This document shows, one piece after another, positions 1 through 6,420 of a stretch of DNA of 22,166 nucleotides. Origin of the DNA: F1-60-MAGs149 sp032119475 (GTDB lineage: Bacteria; Actinomycetota; Thermoleophilia; Gaiellales; F1-60-MAGs149). Each line of letters starts with the position of its first letter. Positions within the stretch are counted from its first letter, which is position 1. Where the stretch lies: contig JAUMCA010000035.1 in the NCBI GenBank assembly GCA_032119475.1, positions 1 through 22,166 on the forward strand, in the 5' to 3' direction. The notes below the pieces were generated by a model. That model worked only from the letters and a program-made list of their open reading frames with translations. It was not told the origin of the DNA and did not search any database. The translations under genes and the position numbers were made by a program.

Positions 1-265
1 GCGCGTGGTTGTTCGGGTTCAGCAGCATCGCCATCGCGTACGCGGACCACGCGACCGGGTGCGGCGGCTTCAGCATCTGGCCGAGGTAGCGCGGGTCGGC
101 GAAGGGGTAGGAGCCGGCCAGCCGGTCGGCGAGCGCGTCGAGCGCCTCGGTCCAGGCCCGCGGCGCGACGGCGTCGTCCGCGGTCAGCGATGCGAGGGGC
201 AGCAGCGCGTGCGCCCGGCGGTGGAGCCGGGCCACCTCGTCGTCGGGCAGCCGCGGCGCCGTCAC
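1..265 (-). CDS. PLP-dependent decarboxylase/aminotransferase family protein, N-terminal fragment
   Basis: Only the first 88 codons lie in the window; the gene runs off the left end on the minus strand. The reading begins at a GTG (263-265) with VTAPRLPDDEVARLHRRAH and reaches a block FADPRYLGQMLKPPHPVAW followed by LLNPNNHA. This matches the N-terminal region of the pyridoxal-phosphate decarboxylase family (COG0076: glutamate, aromatic amino acid and diaminobutyrate decarboxylase-like proteins), where a PxxxGxMxxPPHP...NPNNHA segment precedes the PLP domain. The PLP lysine and substrate-specificity residues are outside the window, so the substrate cannot be named. The start is chosen because the coding pattern begins there and a G-rich stretch lies about 10 bases upstream; no in-frame ATG is nearby. 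It is divergent from the SRPBCC gene, with 79 bases between the starts. Confidence 0.75.
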   Translation of the reverse strand, partial: MTAPRLPDDEVARLHRRAHALLPLASLTADDAVAPRAWTEALDALADRLAGSYPFADPRYLGQMLKPPHPVAWSAYAMAMLLNPNNHA

Positions 266-344
266 GGCCGAGGCCCCACCGTTCGATGCGCGTGCTGCAT
301 CATGGGCGTCTATTGCAGCACGGACCCGGCGCGGGGGAGGCATC

Positions 345-938
345 ATGGGCATCGAGGCGATCGACCAGGACCCGGGGCAGGGCATCATCGCCGTGCGGGC
401 GTCGTACCACGTCCCGCCCGAGCGGCTCTGGCAGTTGTGGGCCGATCCGCGCCAGCTGGAGCGCTGGTGGGGGCCGCCGACCTACCCCGCTGAGGTGCTC
501 GAGCACCGGCTCGAGCCCGGCGGCGCCGTGGCGTACGCGATGACCGGTCCGGAGGGCGACCGCCAGCCGTGTCCCGCAGCTGCCCGTACGCGAGGCCCGC
601 GCCGATCTCGACGGCGTGCCCGATCCGGGTCCGCAGCTCCTCGGCGCTCGGCACGACCAGCCCGCGGCTGGTGGCAGGTGCTCGTCGTCGAGCCGCCGCA
701 CCTGCTCGTCGTCGAGGACGGGTTCGCCGACGCCGACGGCGCCCCCGTCGCCGACCTGCCGGTGACGGTGATGCGCGTCGACATCGCCGCGACGGGCGAC
801 GGTGGCAGCTCGATGGCCCTGACCTCGACCTTCGCCTCCCCGGAGGCGATGCAGCAGACGCTGGACATGGGCGTGATCGAGGGACTGCGCGGGGCGGTCG
901 GTCAGATCGACGGTATCCTCGCCATGCCGGCGGGCTAG
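345..938 (+). CDS. SRPBCC/AHSA1-type domain protein with an internal in-frame insertion
   Basis: A 197-residue protein of the SRPBCC superfamily (START-like/AHSA1 lipid- or ligand-binding fold). The typical opening is present: RASYHVPPERLWQLWADPRQLERWWGPP, then a strand region EPGGAVAYAMTGPEGDR, then GWWQVLVVEPPHLLVVEDGFAD and a C-terminal helix MGVIEGLRGAVGQIDGIL. Family members are usually about 150-165 residues; this one is longer because residues 74-107 are an Arg/Ser/Pro-rich stretch unlike the family, falling between two strands where a hairpin is expected. The ATG at 345 has a strong ribosome site (GGGGGAGG, 333-340). Its partner ligand is unknown; AHSA1-type proteins in Actinobacteria are often stand-alone or linked with ArsR regulators, and none is seen here. 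mttB-like gene 1 starts 19 bases after its stop, so the two may be co-transcribed. Confidence 0.88.
   Translation: MGIEAIDQDPGQGIIAVRASYHVPPERLWQLWADPRQLERWWGPPTYPAEVLEHRLEPGGAVAYAMTGPEGDRQPCPAAARTRGPRRSRRRARSGSAAPRRSARPARGWWQVLVVEPPHLLVVEDGFADADGAPVADLPVTVMRVDIAATGDGGSSMALTSTFASPEAMQQTLDMGVIEGLRGAVGQIDGILAMPAG
564..665. other. Foreign segment inserted into the SRPBCC gene, coding-like on the opposite strand
   Basis: About 102 bases (34 codons, so the host frame survives) interrupt the SRPBCC domain. In the host frame, third codon positions fall to a near-random mix with many A and T, whereas codons on either side end almost only in G or C. Read on the minus strand in one frame, the same bases end almost every codon in G or C and give a plausible helical peptide: GLVVPSAEELRTRIGHAVE then IGAGLAYGQLRDT. 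The edges carry a 7-base inverted repeat (CCAGCCG 563-569, CGGCTGG 665-671), and CCAGCC recurs directly at 657-662. I infer a reversed gene fragment or small mobile element; the donor gene is not recognised. Confidence 0.6.
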
Positions 939-957
939 CTCCGCGCGGCATCCGCCG

Positions 958-2394
958 ATGCTGGAGCACCGCTACCCCTGCTTGGAGCCGATCTCCCCCG
1001 ACGGCCTCGACACGCTCGAGCGCGGCTGGATGCGCCTCGTGTCCGAGATCGGCATTCGCTTCGACCACCCGGAGGCGCTGCGGCTGTTCGCCGCGGCGGG
1101 CCAGCGGGTGGACGGCGAGGTCGTCCGCTTCGATCCCGACTGGGTCCTTGCGACGATCGCGACTGTGCCGTCCTCCTTCACGCTGCACGCGCGCAACCCC
1201 GCGCGCGACATCGTCGTCGGCGGCGACCACATGGTCTTCCTGCCGGTCCAGGGGCCGCCGTTCGTGCGGCGGGGGACGGACCGCCGCGACGCGACGCTCG
1301 CGGACCTGGAGGACTTCTGCCGGCTCGTCCAGATGGTCGACGTGCTCGACTCGGCGGGCTCCATCCCCTGCGAGCCGAACGACCGGCCGCTCGACTCCCG
1401 GCACCTCGACGAGCTGCGCGCGCTGATCACGCTGACGGACAAGCCCTTCGGCGGGCACTCGGTGTCGCTCGACTGCGCGGCCGACGCGATCGCGATGGCC
1501 CGCGTCGTGTTCGGCGACCGCGTCGACCGCGAGGCCTGCACCTACACCAACGTCAACGTCAACTCGCCGCTGGTCTACGACGCGCGGATGCTCGACGCGC
1601 TGCTGGCCTACAGCGGCGCCGGCCAGCCCGTGCTCGTCGTGCCGTTCCTCCTGATGGGCGCGATGGCACCGGCGAGCGTGCCGGCGGCGCTCGCCCAGCA
1701 GTTCGCCGAGGCGCTCACCGGCATCGCGCTGACCCAGCTCGTGCGCCCCGGCGTCCCCGCCGTGCTCGGCTCGTTCCTGTCGACGACCGACCTGAAGAAC
1801 GGCTCGCCCGCCTTCGGCGGCCCCGAGTCGCACGTCGGCCTGCTCGCCTCCGGCCAGCTGGCCCGGCGCTACGGCCTGCCCTGGCGCGCCGGCGGCGGTG
1901 CCCTCACCACGAGCCCCGTGCCCGACGCGCAGGCGGCGTGGGAGGGCATGAACACCATGCAGGCCGCGTTCCTCGCCGGCGCCAACTGGCACATGCACTG
2001 CGGCGGCTGGCTCGAGGGCGGCCTCGTCGCGTCGCCGGAGAAGCTCGTGCTCGACGTCGACATGCTGCGGACGCTGATCGCCGAGTTCACCCCGCTCGAG
2101 ATCGACGACGCGGCGCTCGCCTTCGACGCCCACCTCGAGGTCGGCCACGGTGGGCACTTCCTCGGCGCCGCGCACACGATGGAGCGGTTCCGCGACTGCT
2201 TCCACCGGCCCGACATCGCGACGACCGAGAACTTCCAGCGGTGGTCCGCCGCCGGCTCGCTCGACGCCGCCGCGCGCGCCGAGCGCGAGGTCGCTCGGCT
2301 GCTCGAGACGTACGAGGCGCCGCCGCTCGACGACGCGATCCGCGCGGAGCTCGATGCGCACGTCGAGCGCCGCCGCGCGGAACTCGGCGACTGA
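958..2394 (+). CDS. MttB-family (COG5598) methyltransferase without pyrrolysine, copy 1
   Basis: A 478-residue protein of the trimethylamine methyltransferase (MttB) superfamily, which forms a TIM barrel and moves a methyl group from a methylated amine to a corrinoid protein. Family signatures seen: VSEIGIRFDHPEAL near the N-terminus, NVNVNSPLVYDARMLDALL, PFLLMGAMAPAS, GSPAFGGPES, PDAQAAWEGMNTMQAA and, near the C-terminus, VGHGGHFLGAAHT. The frame contains no internal TAG, so it is not a pyrrolysine-type MttB; the known pyrrolysine-free relatives (MtgB, MtpB, MtcB, MtyB) act on quaternary amines such as glycine betaine, proline betaine, carnitine and gamma-butyrobetaine. A quaternary amine substrate is therefore inferred, not shown. 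Length is normal for the family. No corrinoid protein or reactivase gene is next to it. A second paralogue lies at 12450-13883. Confidence 0.9.
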   Translation: MLEHRYPCLEPISPDGLDTLERGWMRLVSEIGIRFDHPEALRLFAAAGQRVDGEVVRFDPDWVLATIATVPSSFTLHARNPARDIVVGGDHMVFLPVQGPPFVRRGTDRRDATLADLEDFCRLVQMVDVLDSAGSIPCEPNDRPLDSRHLDELRALITLTDKPFGGHSVSLDCAADAIAMARVVFGDRVDREACTYTNVNVNSPLVYDARMLDALLAYSGAGQPVLVVPFLLMGAMAPASVPAALAQQFAEALTGIALTQLVRPGVPAVLGSFLSTTDLKNGSPAFGGPESHVGLLASGQLARRYGLPWRAGGGALTTSPVPDAQAAWEGMNTMQAAFLAGANWHMHCGGWLEGGLVASPEKLVLDVDMLRTLIAEFTPLEIDDAALAFDAHLEVGHGGHFLGAAHTMERFRDCFHRPDIATTENFQRWSAAGSLDAAARAEREVARLLETYEAPPLDDAIRAELDAHVERRRAELGD

Positions 2395-2420
2395 TCGTTC
2401 GCCGACGCACGCACTGCGGG

Positions 2421-2426
2421 TACAGT
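2421..2426 (+). promoter_or_regulatory. Candidate -10 element for the membrane protein/binding-lipoprotein pair
   Basis: The hexamer TACAGT, preceded by GGG, lies in the 58-base gap after mttB-like gene 1 and 26 bases before the ATG of the membrane protein. It fits the actinobacterial TAnnnT -10 pattern and is identical to the hexamer just before the succinate-semialdehyde dehydrogenase gene (6409-6414). No good -35 box is visible, as is common in this group. Confidence 0.4.
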
Positions 2427-2452
2427 GACGCGGTGGTGCGGGGAACTGCGGA

Positions 2453-3100
2453 ATGACGGGTGGACACGGCCACGGCGGCCATGCGCCCGCCATGCACGGG
2501 CCGCGCTGGCTGAGCATCACGCTCGCCGTGGTCCTCGGCGTCGCCGCCGTGCTCGCCGGCATCACCGCCTGGCGCAGCGCCCTGATGGAGGGCCATGCCC
2601 TCAAGTCGCTGACGATGTCGACGCAGTACGTCAACGACGCCAACACGCTCGACCAGGCGGCCGAGCGCTCGATGACCGGCGAGCGGGATCTCTTCATCCA
2701 GTACCGGACGGCAATCGACGCCGGGGATCGCGCTCGCGCGCGGACGATCCTCGGGATGATGTCGGCCGAGACGCGGGCGGCGATCGCCTGGTGGGCCGCG
2801 CAACCGTCGGCGGATCGCCCGAACTCGCCGTTCGTCTCCGCGAACCCCGAGTGGAACGCCCCGGGCGTCGTCATCGACGCGCAGGGCGCCCTCGACGCGT
2901 CCGACACGTACCTCGAGACGGCGGAGCGCGACCTCGGCAAGGCGCACAACCTCGAGTTCGTCGCGGCGCTGCTGACCGTCGCGTTCCTGGCCGGCGGCCT
3001 GTCCGGGCTGTTCGAGTCCAGGCGCACGCGCACGGGATTCCTCGGGGTCGCGGTCGTCGTGCTCATCGGCTGCGTGGCCGGTGCGGTGGTGTACTGGTGA
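2453..3100 (+). CDS. Hypothetical membrane protein with His-rich N-terminus and three membrane segments
   Basis: A 215-residue protein not assigned to a named family; there is a faint resemblance to DUF4337-type proteins. The first 16 residues are rich in Gly and His (GGHGHGGHAPAMHG), which could bind a metal ion. One hydrophobic segment follows at about residues 18-40, then a charged 125-residue domain with helical character (MSTQYVNDANTLDQAAERS, later AETRAAIAWWAAQP), then two membrane segments at about 167-187 and 194-215 joined by a short basic loop (SRRTRT). The basic loop suggests the N-terminus and loop are cytoplasmic and the central domain is outside. Its stop codon overlaps the GTG start of the substrate-binding lipoprotein by 4 bases, so the two are translated together and may form a receptor or sensing pair. 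Function unknown. Confidence 0.8.
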   Translation: MTGGHGHGGHAPAMHGPRWLSITLAVVLGVAAVLAGITAWRSALMEGHALKSLTMSTQYVNDANTLDQAAERSMTGERDLFIQYRTAIDAGDRARARTILGMMSAETRAAIAWWAAQPSADRPNSPFVSANPEWNAPGVVIDAQGALDASDTYLETAERDLGKAHNLEFVAALLTVAFLAGGLSGLFESRRTRTGFLGVAVVVLIGCVAGAVVYW

Positions 3101-4299
3101 TCCGGCGCGTCGGCCTGCTCGGGCTGCTCGCCGCGACGCTCGTCGTCGTCGCGGGCTGCGGCCTGCCCGTGATCGGCGGCGTCAAGGACGCCGCGGCGCC
3201 GGAGGGCAGCCAGGAGGCGGCCAACGCGGCGTTCATCGCGCAGGCGGGCGACAAGGGCTTCGACGCGATCAACTGCGACGGCACGATCGCCGTGATGGCG
3301 CCGTACGGCGGCTTCGGGCCCACGGATACGGTGCAGATGAACTGGGCGCGCGTGGCGCTCGACACGTTCAACCGCGACCACGGCACGGCGTACACCTTCG
3401 AGCCGTTCAACGTCGACTTCGACGTCGAGGCGGGACGCGCCGCCGCCCAGGCGATCGTCGCCAACCAGGACATCGTCGGGGTCGTCGGGCCCAAGACGTC
3501 GGTGGTGACGAAGGAGGTCGGCCCGATTCTGGACGGGGCCGGCATGGTCTACGTCTCCCCGTCGGCCACCAACGCGACGCTGACCGACGGCTCGCTCCGC
3601 CACTTCTACCGCGTCGTGGCCAGCGATGCCCTGCAGGGGCCGGCGATCGGTGCCTTCATCGTCGACGACCTGAACCCGTCGACGGTGCTCATCGTGCGCG
3701 GCGACGAGCCGTACTCCCAGGGTCTCGTGGGCGACATCGAGCGCGTGCTCGGGGAGCGCGGCGTGCGCTACGAGATCGTCGACGTGACAACCGGCCAGCG
3801 CGACTTCTCCGAGGTCGTCACCCGGGTCAACGAGTCCGTCAACGTCGTTGCGATGCCGCTGCTCGTCGCGACCGACGCGACGCTGCTCTACCGCCAGCTC
3901 TACGACGCCGGCAAGTACCCGAAGATCGTCGGCGGCGATGCCCTGTTCGTGAAGCAGTTCAAGGCGCCGGGGGCCTTCGTCACGACGTACGCGCCCGACG
4001 TCTCCGCGCAGCCCGCGGGTGCCGACACCGTGCGCCTCTACGAGTCGATCTTCGGCGACTTCGAGGCGTTCGGCGGCCCCGCGTACATCGCCATGGAGGC
4101 GATGCTCACGGCCGCCACGACCACGTGCGCGGAGAAGGGCTCGGTCACGCGCTCCGGCATCGCCAACGCCATGCCCGGCGTGGTGCTCGAGGAGACGATC
4201 CTCGGCCAGCGGGTCGCCTTCGACGAGCGGCACGAGCTCGTCGGGGCGTCGATCCAGGTGTACCGGATCGGCTCGCGCGGGTTCGAGCTGGTGGAGTAG
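3097..4299 (+). CDS. Branched-chain amino acid-type ABC substrate-binding lipoprotein
   Basis: A 400-residue periplasmic-binding-fold type I protein (Leu/Ile/Val-binding family, LivJ-like). The GTG start at 3097 sits inside the GTGA overlap with the previous stop; it gives IRRVGLLGLLAATLVVVAGC, a lipoprotein signal with Cys21 as the lipidated residue. The mature part shows the family pattern: GTIAVMAPYGGFGPTD, AARAI-type helix AGRAAAQAIVANQDIVGVVGP, YVSPSATNATLTDGS, FYRVVASDALQGPAIG and VLIVRGDEPYSQGLVGDIE. Two further Cys (in INCDGT and TTTCAEKG) could form a disulfide. No permease or ATPase subunit genes adjoin it, so it is an orphan receptor: it may serve transporters encoded elsewhere or act with the preceding membrane protein. 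Ligands of this family include amino acids, amides and betaine-like compounds; the true ligand cannot be told from the sequence. Confidence 0.9.
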   Translation: MIRRVGLLGLLAATLVVVAGCGLPVIGGVKDAAAPEGSQEAANAAFIAQAGDKGFDAINCDGTIAVMAPYGGFGPTDTVQMNWARVALDTFNRDHGTAYTFEPFNVDFDVEAGRAAAQAIVANQDIVGVVGPKTSVVTKEVGPILDGAGMVYVSPSATNATLTDGSLRHFYRVVASDALQGPAIGAFIVDDLNPSTVLIVRGDEPYSQGLVGDIERVLGERGVRYEIVDVTTGQRDFSEVVTRVNESVNVVAMPLLVATDATLLYRQLYDAGKYPKIVGGDALFVKQFKAPGAFVTTYAPDVSAQPAGADTVRLYESIFGDFEAFGGPAYIAMEAMLTAATTTCAEKGSVTRSGIANAMPGVVLEETILGQRVAFDERHELVGASIQVYRIGSRGFELVE

Positions 4300-4317
4300 G
4301 GGCCGGCGACTACCCCT
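4298..4317. terminator. Weak hairpin between convergent genes
   Basis: AGGGG (4298-4302) can pair with CCCCT (4313-4317) across a 10-base loop. It covers the 10-base gap between the stop of the binding lipoprotein and the stop of pckA. There is no T-run and the stem is only five pairs, so a terminator role is tentative. Confidence 0.25.
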
Positions 4318-5950
4318 CCGCGCCGAAGTCCGGCGCGACCTCGCCGCCCGGATCCGGGGCGATGGCGAGCACGGCCGCGGGGACCATGCCCGCGTACTGC
4401 TCGAAGTTCTTGACGAACTGCGCGGCGAGGCGCCGGGCCGTCGTCTCGAAGGCCGCCGTGTCCGACCACGTGTCGACGGGGTTCAGCAGCGTCTGGTCGA
4501 CGCCGGGGACCGCCTTCGGGATGTGCAGGCCGAAGATCGGGTCCTGGACGGTCTCGATCCGATCGAGCTCGCCGCTCACCGCGGCGCGCACGAGGGCGCG
4601 CGTGGCGGCGATCGGCATGCGCGAGCCGACGCCGTACGGGCCGCCGGTCCAACCGGTGTTCACGAGCCATGCGGAGGCGCCCGTCTTCTCGAGCCGGTCC
4701 CCGAGCATCCGGGCGTACACTCCCGGATCCTGGGCGAGGAACGGCGCGCCGAAGCAGGTCGAGAACGTCGTCTGCGGCTCGGTGACGCCGACCTCCGTGC
4801 CGGCCAGCTTCGCCGTGTAGCCCGACAGGAAGTGGTACATCGCCTGATCCGGCGTGAGCCGGGCGACGGGCGGGAGGACGCCGAACGCGTCGGCCGTCAG
4901 CAGCACGACCGCGGTCGGCGTGCCGGCGCGACCCGACCTCACGTGGTTCGGGATCGACGTCAACGGGTAGGCGACGCGCGTGTTCTCGGTGATCGAGCCG
5001 TCGGCGAAGTCGATGTCGCGCGTGACGGGGTCCATCACGACGTTCTCGATGATCGTGCCGAACATGCCCGTCGTCGCGTGGATCTCGGGCTCCGCCTCGG
5101 GCGACAGGTTGATCGCCTTCGCGTAGCAGCCGCCCTCGATGTTGAAGACGCCGTCGTCGGCCCAGCCGTGCTCGTCGTCGCCGATCAGCGGGCGGGACGA
5201 GTCGGTGGACAGCGTGGTCTTGCCGGTGCCCGACAGGCCGAAGAAGACGGCGACGTTGCCGTCCTCGCCGACGTTCGCCGAGCAGTGCATCGACAGGATG
5301 CCCTTCTGCGGCAGGCGGTCGTTCATGATCGTGAACACCGACTTCTTGATCTCGCCCGCGTAGCGCGTGCCGCCGATCAGGATCTCGCCGGCGGTGAAGT
5401 CGATCGTCACGAAGCCGCTGACGCGGGTGCCGTGCACCTCCGGATCCGCCTGGAACTCCGGCGCGTGGAGGATGACGACCTCCGGCTCGTGCGACGGGAT
5501 CTCCGCCGGCGTCGCGGGAATCAGCATGGTCTGCGCGAACAGCAGGTGCCACGGCGACTTCGAGACCACGCGGATGGCGACGCGGTGGTCGGGATGGGCG
5601 CCGGCCCAGGCGTCGAGGACGTACACGTCCCCGTCGTTGATGAACGCGACGAGGTCCTCGCGGATCTGCGCGTTGTGCTCCTGCGAGATCGGCCGGTTGA
5701 CCGGCCCCCACCAGATGCGGTCGTGCGCGCCCGGCTCGTCGACGATGAACTTGTCCTTGGGGGAGCGACCGGTGTTCGGCGCGGTGTTGACGACGAGGGA
5801 GCCGCCGTTCGCCAGCACGCCGGTGCCCGCGCGCAGCGTGTGCTCGTACAGCTCCGCGGTCGTCAGGTTCCAGTGCGCGTCGCCCGTCGGGGCGAGGCCG
5901 TGCGCATCGAGGTCGACTGAGCCGCGCTTGGGGGTCGCTGCCGTTGCCAT
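4310..5950 (-). CDS. pckA: Phosphoenolpyruvate carboxykinase (ATP)
   Basis: A 546-residue ATP-dependent PEP carboxykinase, converting oxaloacetate and ATP to phosphoenolpyruvate, CO2 and ADP in the cytoplasm as the first step of gluconeogenesis. Diagnostic motifs: NTGRSPKDKFIVDEP, the substrate-side ILIGGTRYAGEIKKSVFT, the kinase-1 (Walker A-like) GLSGTGKTTLS, the metal-binding kinase-2 block LIGDDEHGWADDGVFNIEGG and YPLTSIPN. These separate it from the GTP enzyme (PckG), which many other Actinobacteria use. Length is normal. The start is placed at 5950 (MATAATPKRG) rather than 36 bases upstream because an AGGAG ribosome site (opposite 5962-5966) lies at suitable distance. The 120-base leader upstream holds an AT-richer patch with TATG and TTGACT elements, but I cannot fix a promoter. 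It converges with the binding-lipoprotein gene. Confidence 0.98.
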   Translation of the reverse strand: MATAATPKRGSVDLDAHGLAPTGDAHWNLTTAELYEHTLRAGTGVLANGGSLVVNTAPNTGRSPKDKFIVDEPGAHDRIWWGPVNRPISQEHNAQIREDLVAFINDGDVYVLDAWAGAHPDHRVAIRVVSKSPWHLLFAQTMLIPATPAEIPSHEPEVVILHAPEFQADPEVHGTRVSGFVTIDFTAGEILIGGTRYAGEIKKSVFTIMNDRLPQKGILSMHCSANVGEDGNVAVFFGLSGTGKTTLSTDSSRPLIGDDEHGWADDGVFNIEGGCYAKAINLSPEAEPEIHATTGMFGTIIENVVMDPVTRDIDFADGSITENTRVAYPLTSIPNHVRSGRAGTPTAVVLLTADAFGVLPPVARLTPDQAMYHFLSGYTAKLAGTEVGVTEPQTTFSTCFGAPFLAQDPGVYARMLGDRLEKTGASAWLVNTGWTGGPYGVGSRMPIAATRALVRAAVSGELDRIETVQDPIFGLHIPKAVPGVDQTLLNPVDTWSDTAAFETTARRLAAQFVKNFEQYAGMVPAAVLAIAPDPGGEVAPDFGAEG

Positions 5951-6033
5951 CGTCAGAGGTTCTCCTGGTTCGTGTCCCGCGCGCACATGCGCACGACCGG
6001 ATAGGCCGGAAACATAGTCAAGCCATAGGTCAT

Positions 6034-6068
6034 ATCCGCAGCGGGTGCGGATTCGGCCGATGGGCCGA
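6034..6068 (-). terminator. Two adjacent stem-loops after the stress-protein gene, upstream of pckA
   Basis: Reading on the minus strand from the stop at 6074, a perfect 6-bp stem (GGCCGA/TCGGCC, 6053-6068, loop of four) is followed at once by a perfect 7-bp stem (ATCCGCA/TGCGGAT, 6034-6052, loop of five). There is no T-run after them. They may end transcription of the small upstream gene or shape the pckA leader. Confidence 0.45.
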
Positions 6069-6073
6069 CCGCC

Positions 6074-6343
6074 TCATTCGTCGTGCATCGCCTCGACCCG
6101 AGCGCAGTGGTGCTTGGCGTGGCGCACCGGCTCGGCGTCCCGCAGATCGCCGACCAGCCGGTGGCGCGAGGTGCCGACGACGATCGCCTCCGGGGCGAAG
6201 CGCTCGCAGACGGCGTCGACCGCGGCGCCCTCCGGGCCGTCCGACGCCTCGGCCGCGGTGACGAGGCCCTCGGCCCCGGCCACACGGGCGGCCACCGCGG
6301 CGTCGGTGTGCGGGCCGGCGGAGAACCCCAGGATCGTCTTCAC
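6074..6343 (-). CDS. Short universal-stress-protein-like hypothetical protein
   Basis: An 89-residue reading frame starting at GTG (6341-6343) with an AGGGG ribosome site six bases upstream. It opens MKTILGFSAGPHTDAAVAAR and has ERFAPEAIVVGTSRHRLVGDL, which recalls the beta-strand plus GT/S-rich loop of the UspA family (typical form: ADLIVVGSxGxxGL). A full UspA domain has about 140 residues with a G-2x-G-9x-G(S/T) nucleotide-binding motif; that motif is absent here and the middle of the domain is missing. It may be a shortened relative, a remnant, or an unrelated small protein. The other overlapping frames are far more Arg/Gly-rich and less protein-like. It lies 123 bases upstream of pckA on the same strand and is divergent from the dehydrogenase gene by 77 bases. 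Confidence 0.55.
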   Translation of the reverse strand: MKTILGFSAGPHTDAAVAARVAGAEGLVTAAEASDGPEGAAVDAVCERFAPEAIVVGTSRHRLVGDLRDAEPVRHAKHHCARVEAMHDE

Positions 6344-6408
6344 GCGGCCCCTTCGACACGTCCGCCTGCGGCCGTGCCCGACTCCGCGCCGTCCGCTCCC
6401 ACGGCGGC

Positions 6409-6414
6409 TACAGT
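6409..6414 (+). promoter_or_regulatory. -10 element placed for a leaderless transcript of gabD
   Basis: TACAGT ends exactly six bases before the ATG at 6421, which puts the expected transcription start on or next to the A of the start codon. No ribosome site is visible upstream. Leaderless genes with a TAnnnT box in this position are well known in Actinobacteria. The same spacing is found at 12438-12443 and 9557-9562. Confidence 0.5.
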
Positions 6415-6420
6415 CGCGGT

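Noticed and set aside
958..2394. Pyrrolysine-type MttB read through an amber codon
   Set aside because: Both MttB frames run to normal family length with no internal TAG, so no pyrrolysine is coded.
385..4233. A 1282-codon open frame on the minus strand across five plus-strand genes
   Set aside because: It is Arg/His/Asp-rich without domains and lies antisense to well-supported genes; such open frames are expected from the high GC content. Only its small piece at 564-665 looks protein-like and is reported as an insertion.
3081..4820. A 579-codon plus-strand frame crossing the binding-lipoprotein and pckA genes
   Set aside because: Arg-rich shadow frame; the lipoprotein frame has the signal peptide and binding-protein motifs, and pckA occupies the other strand.
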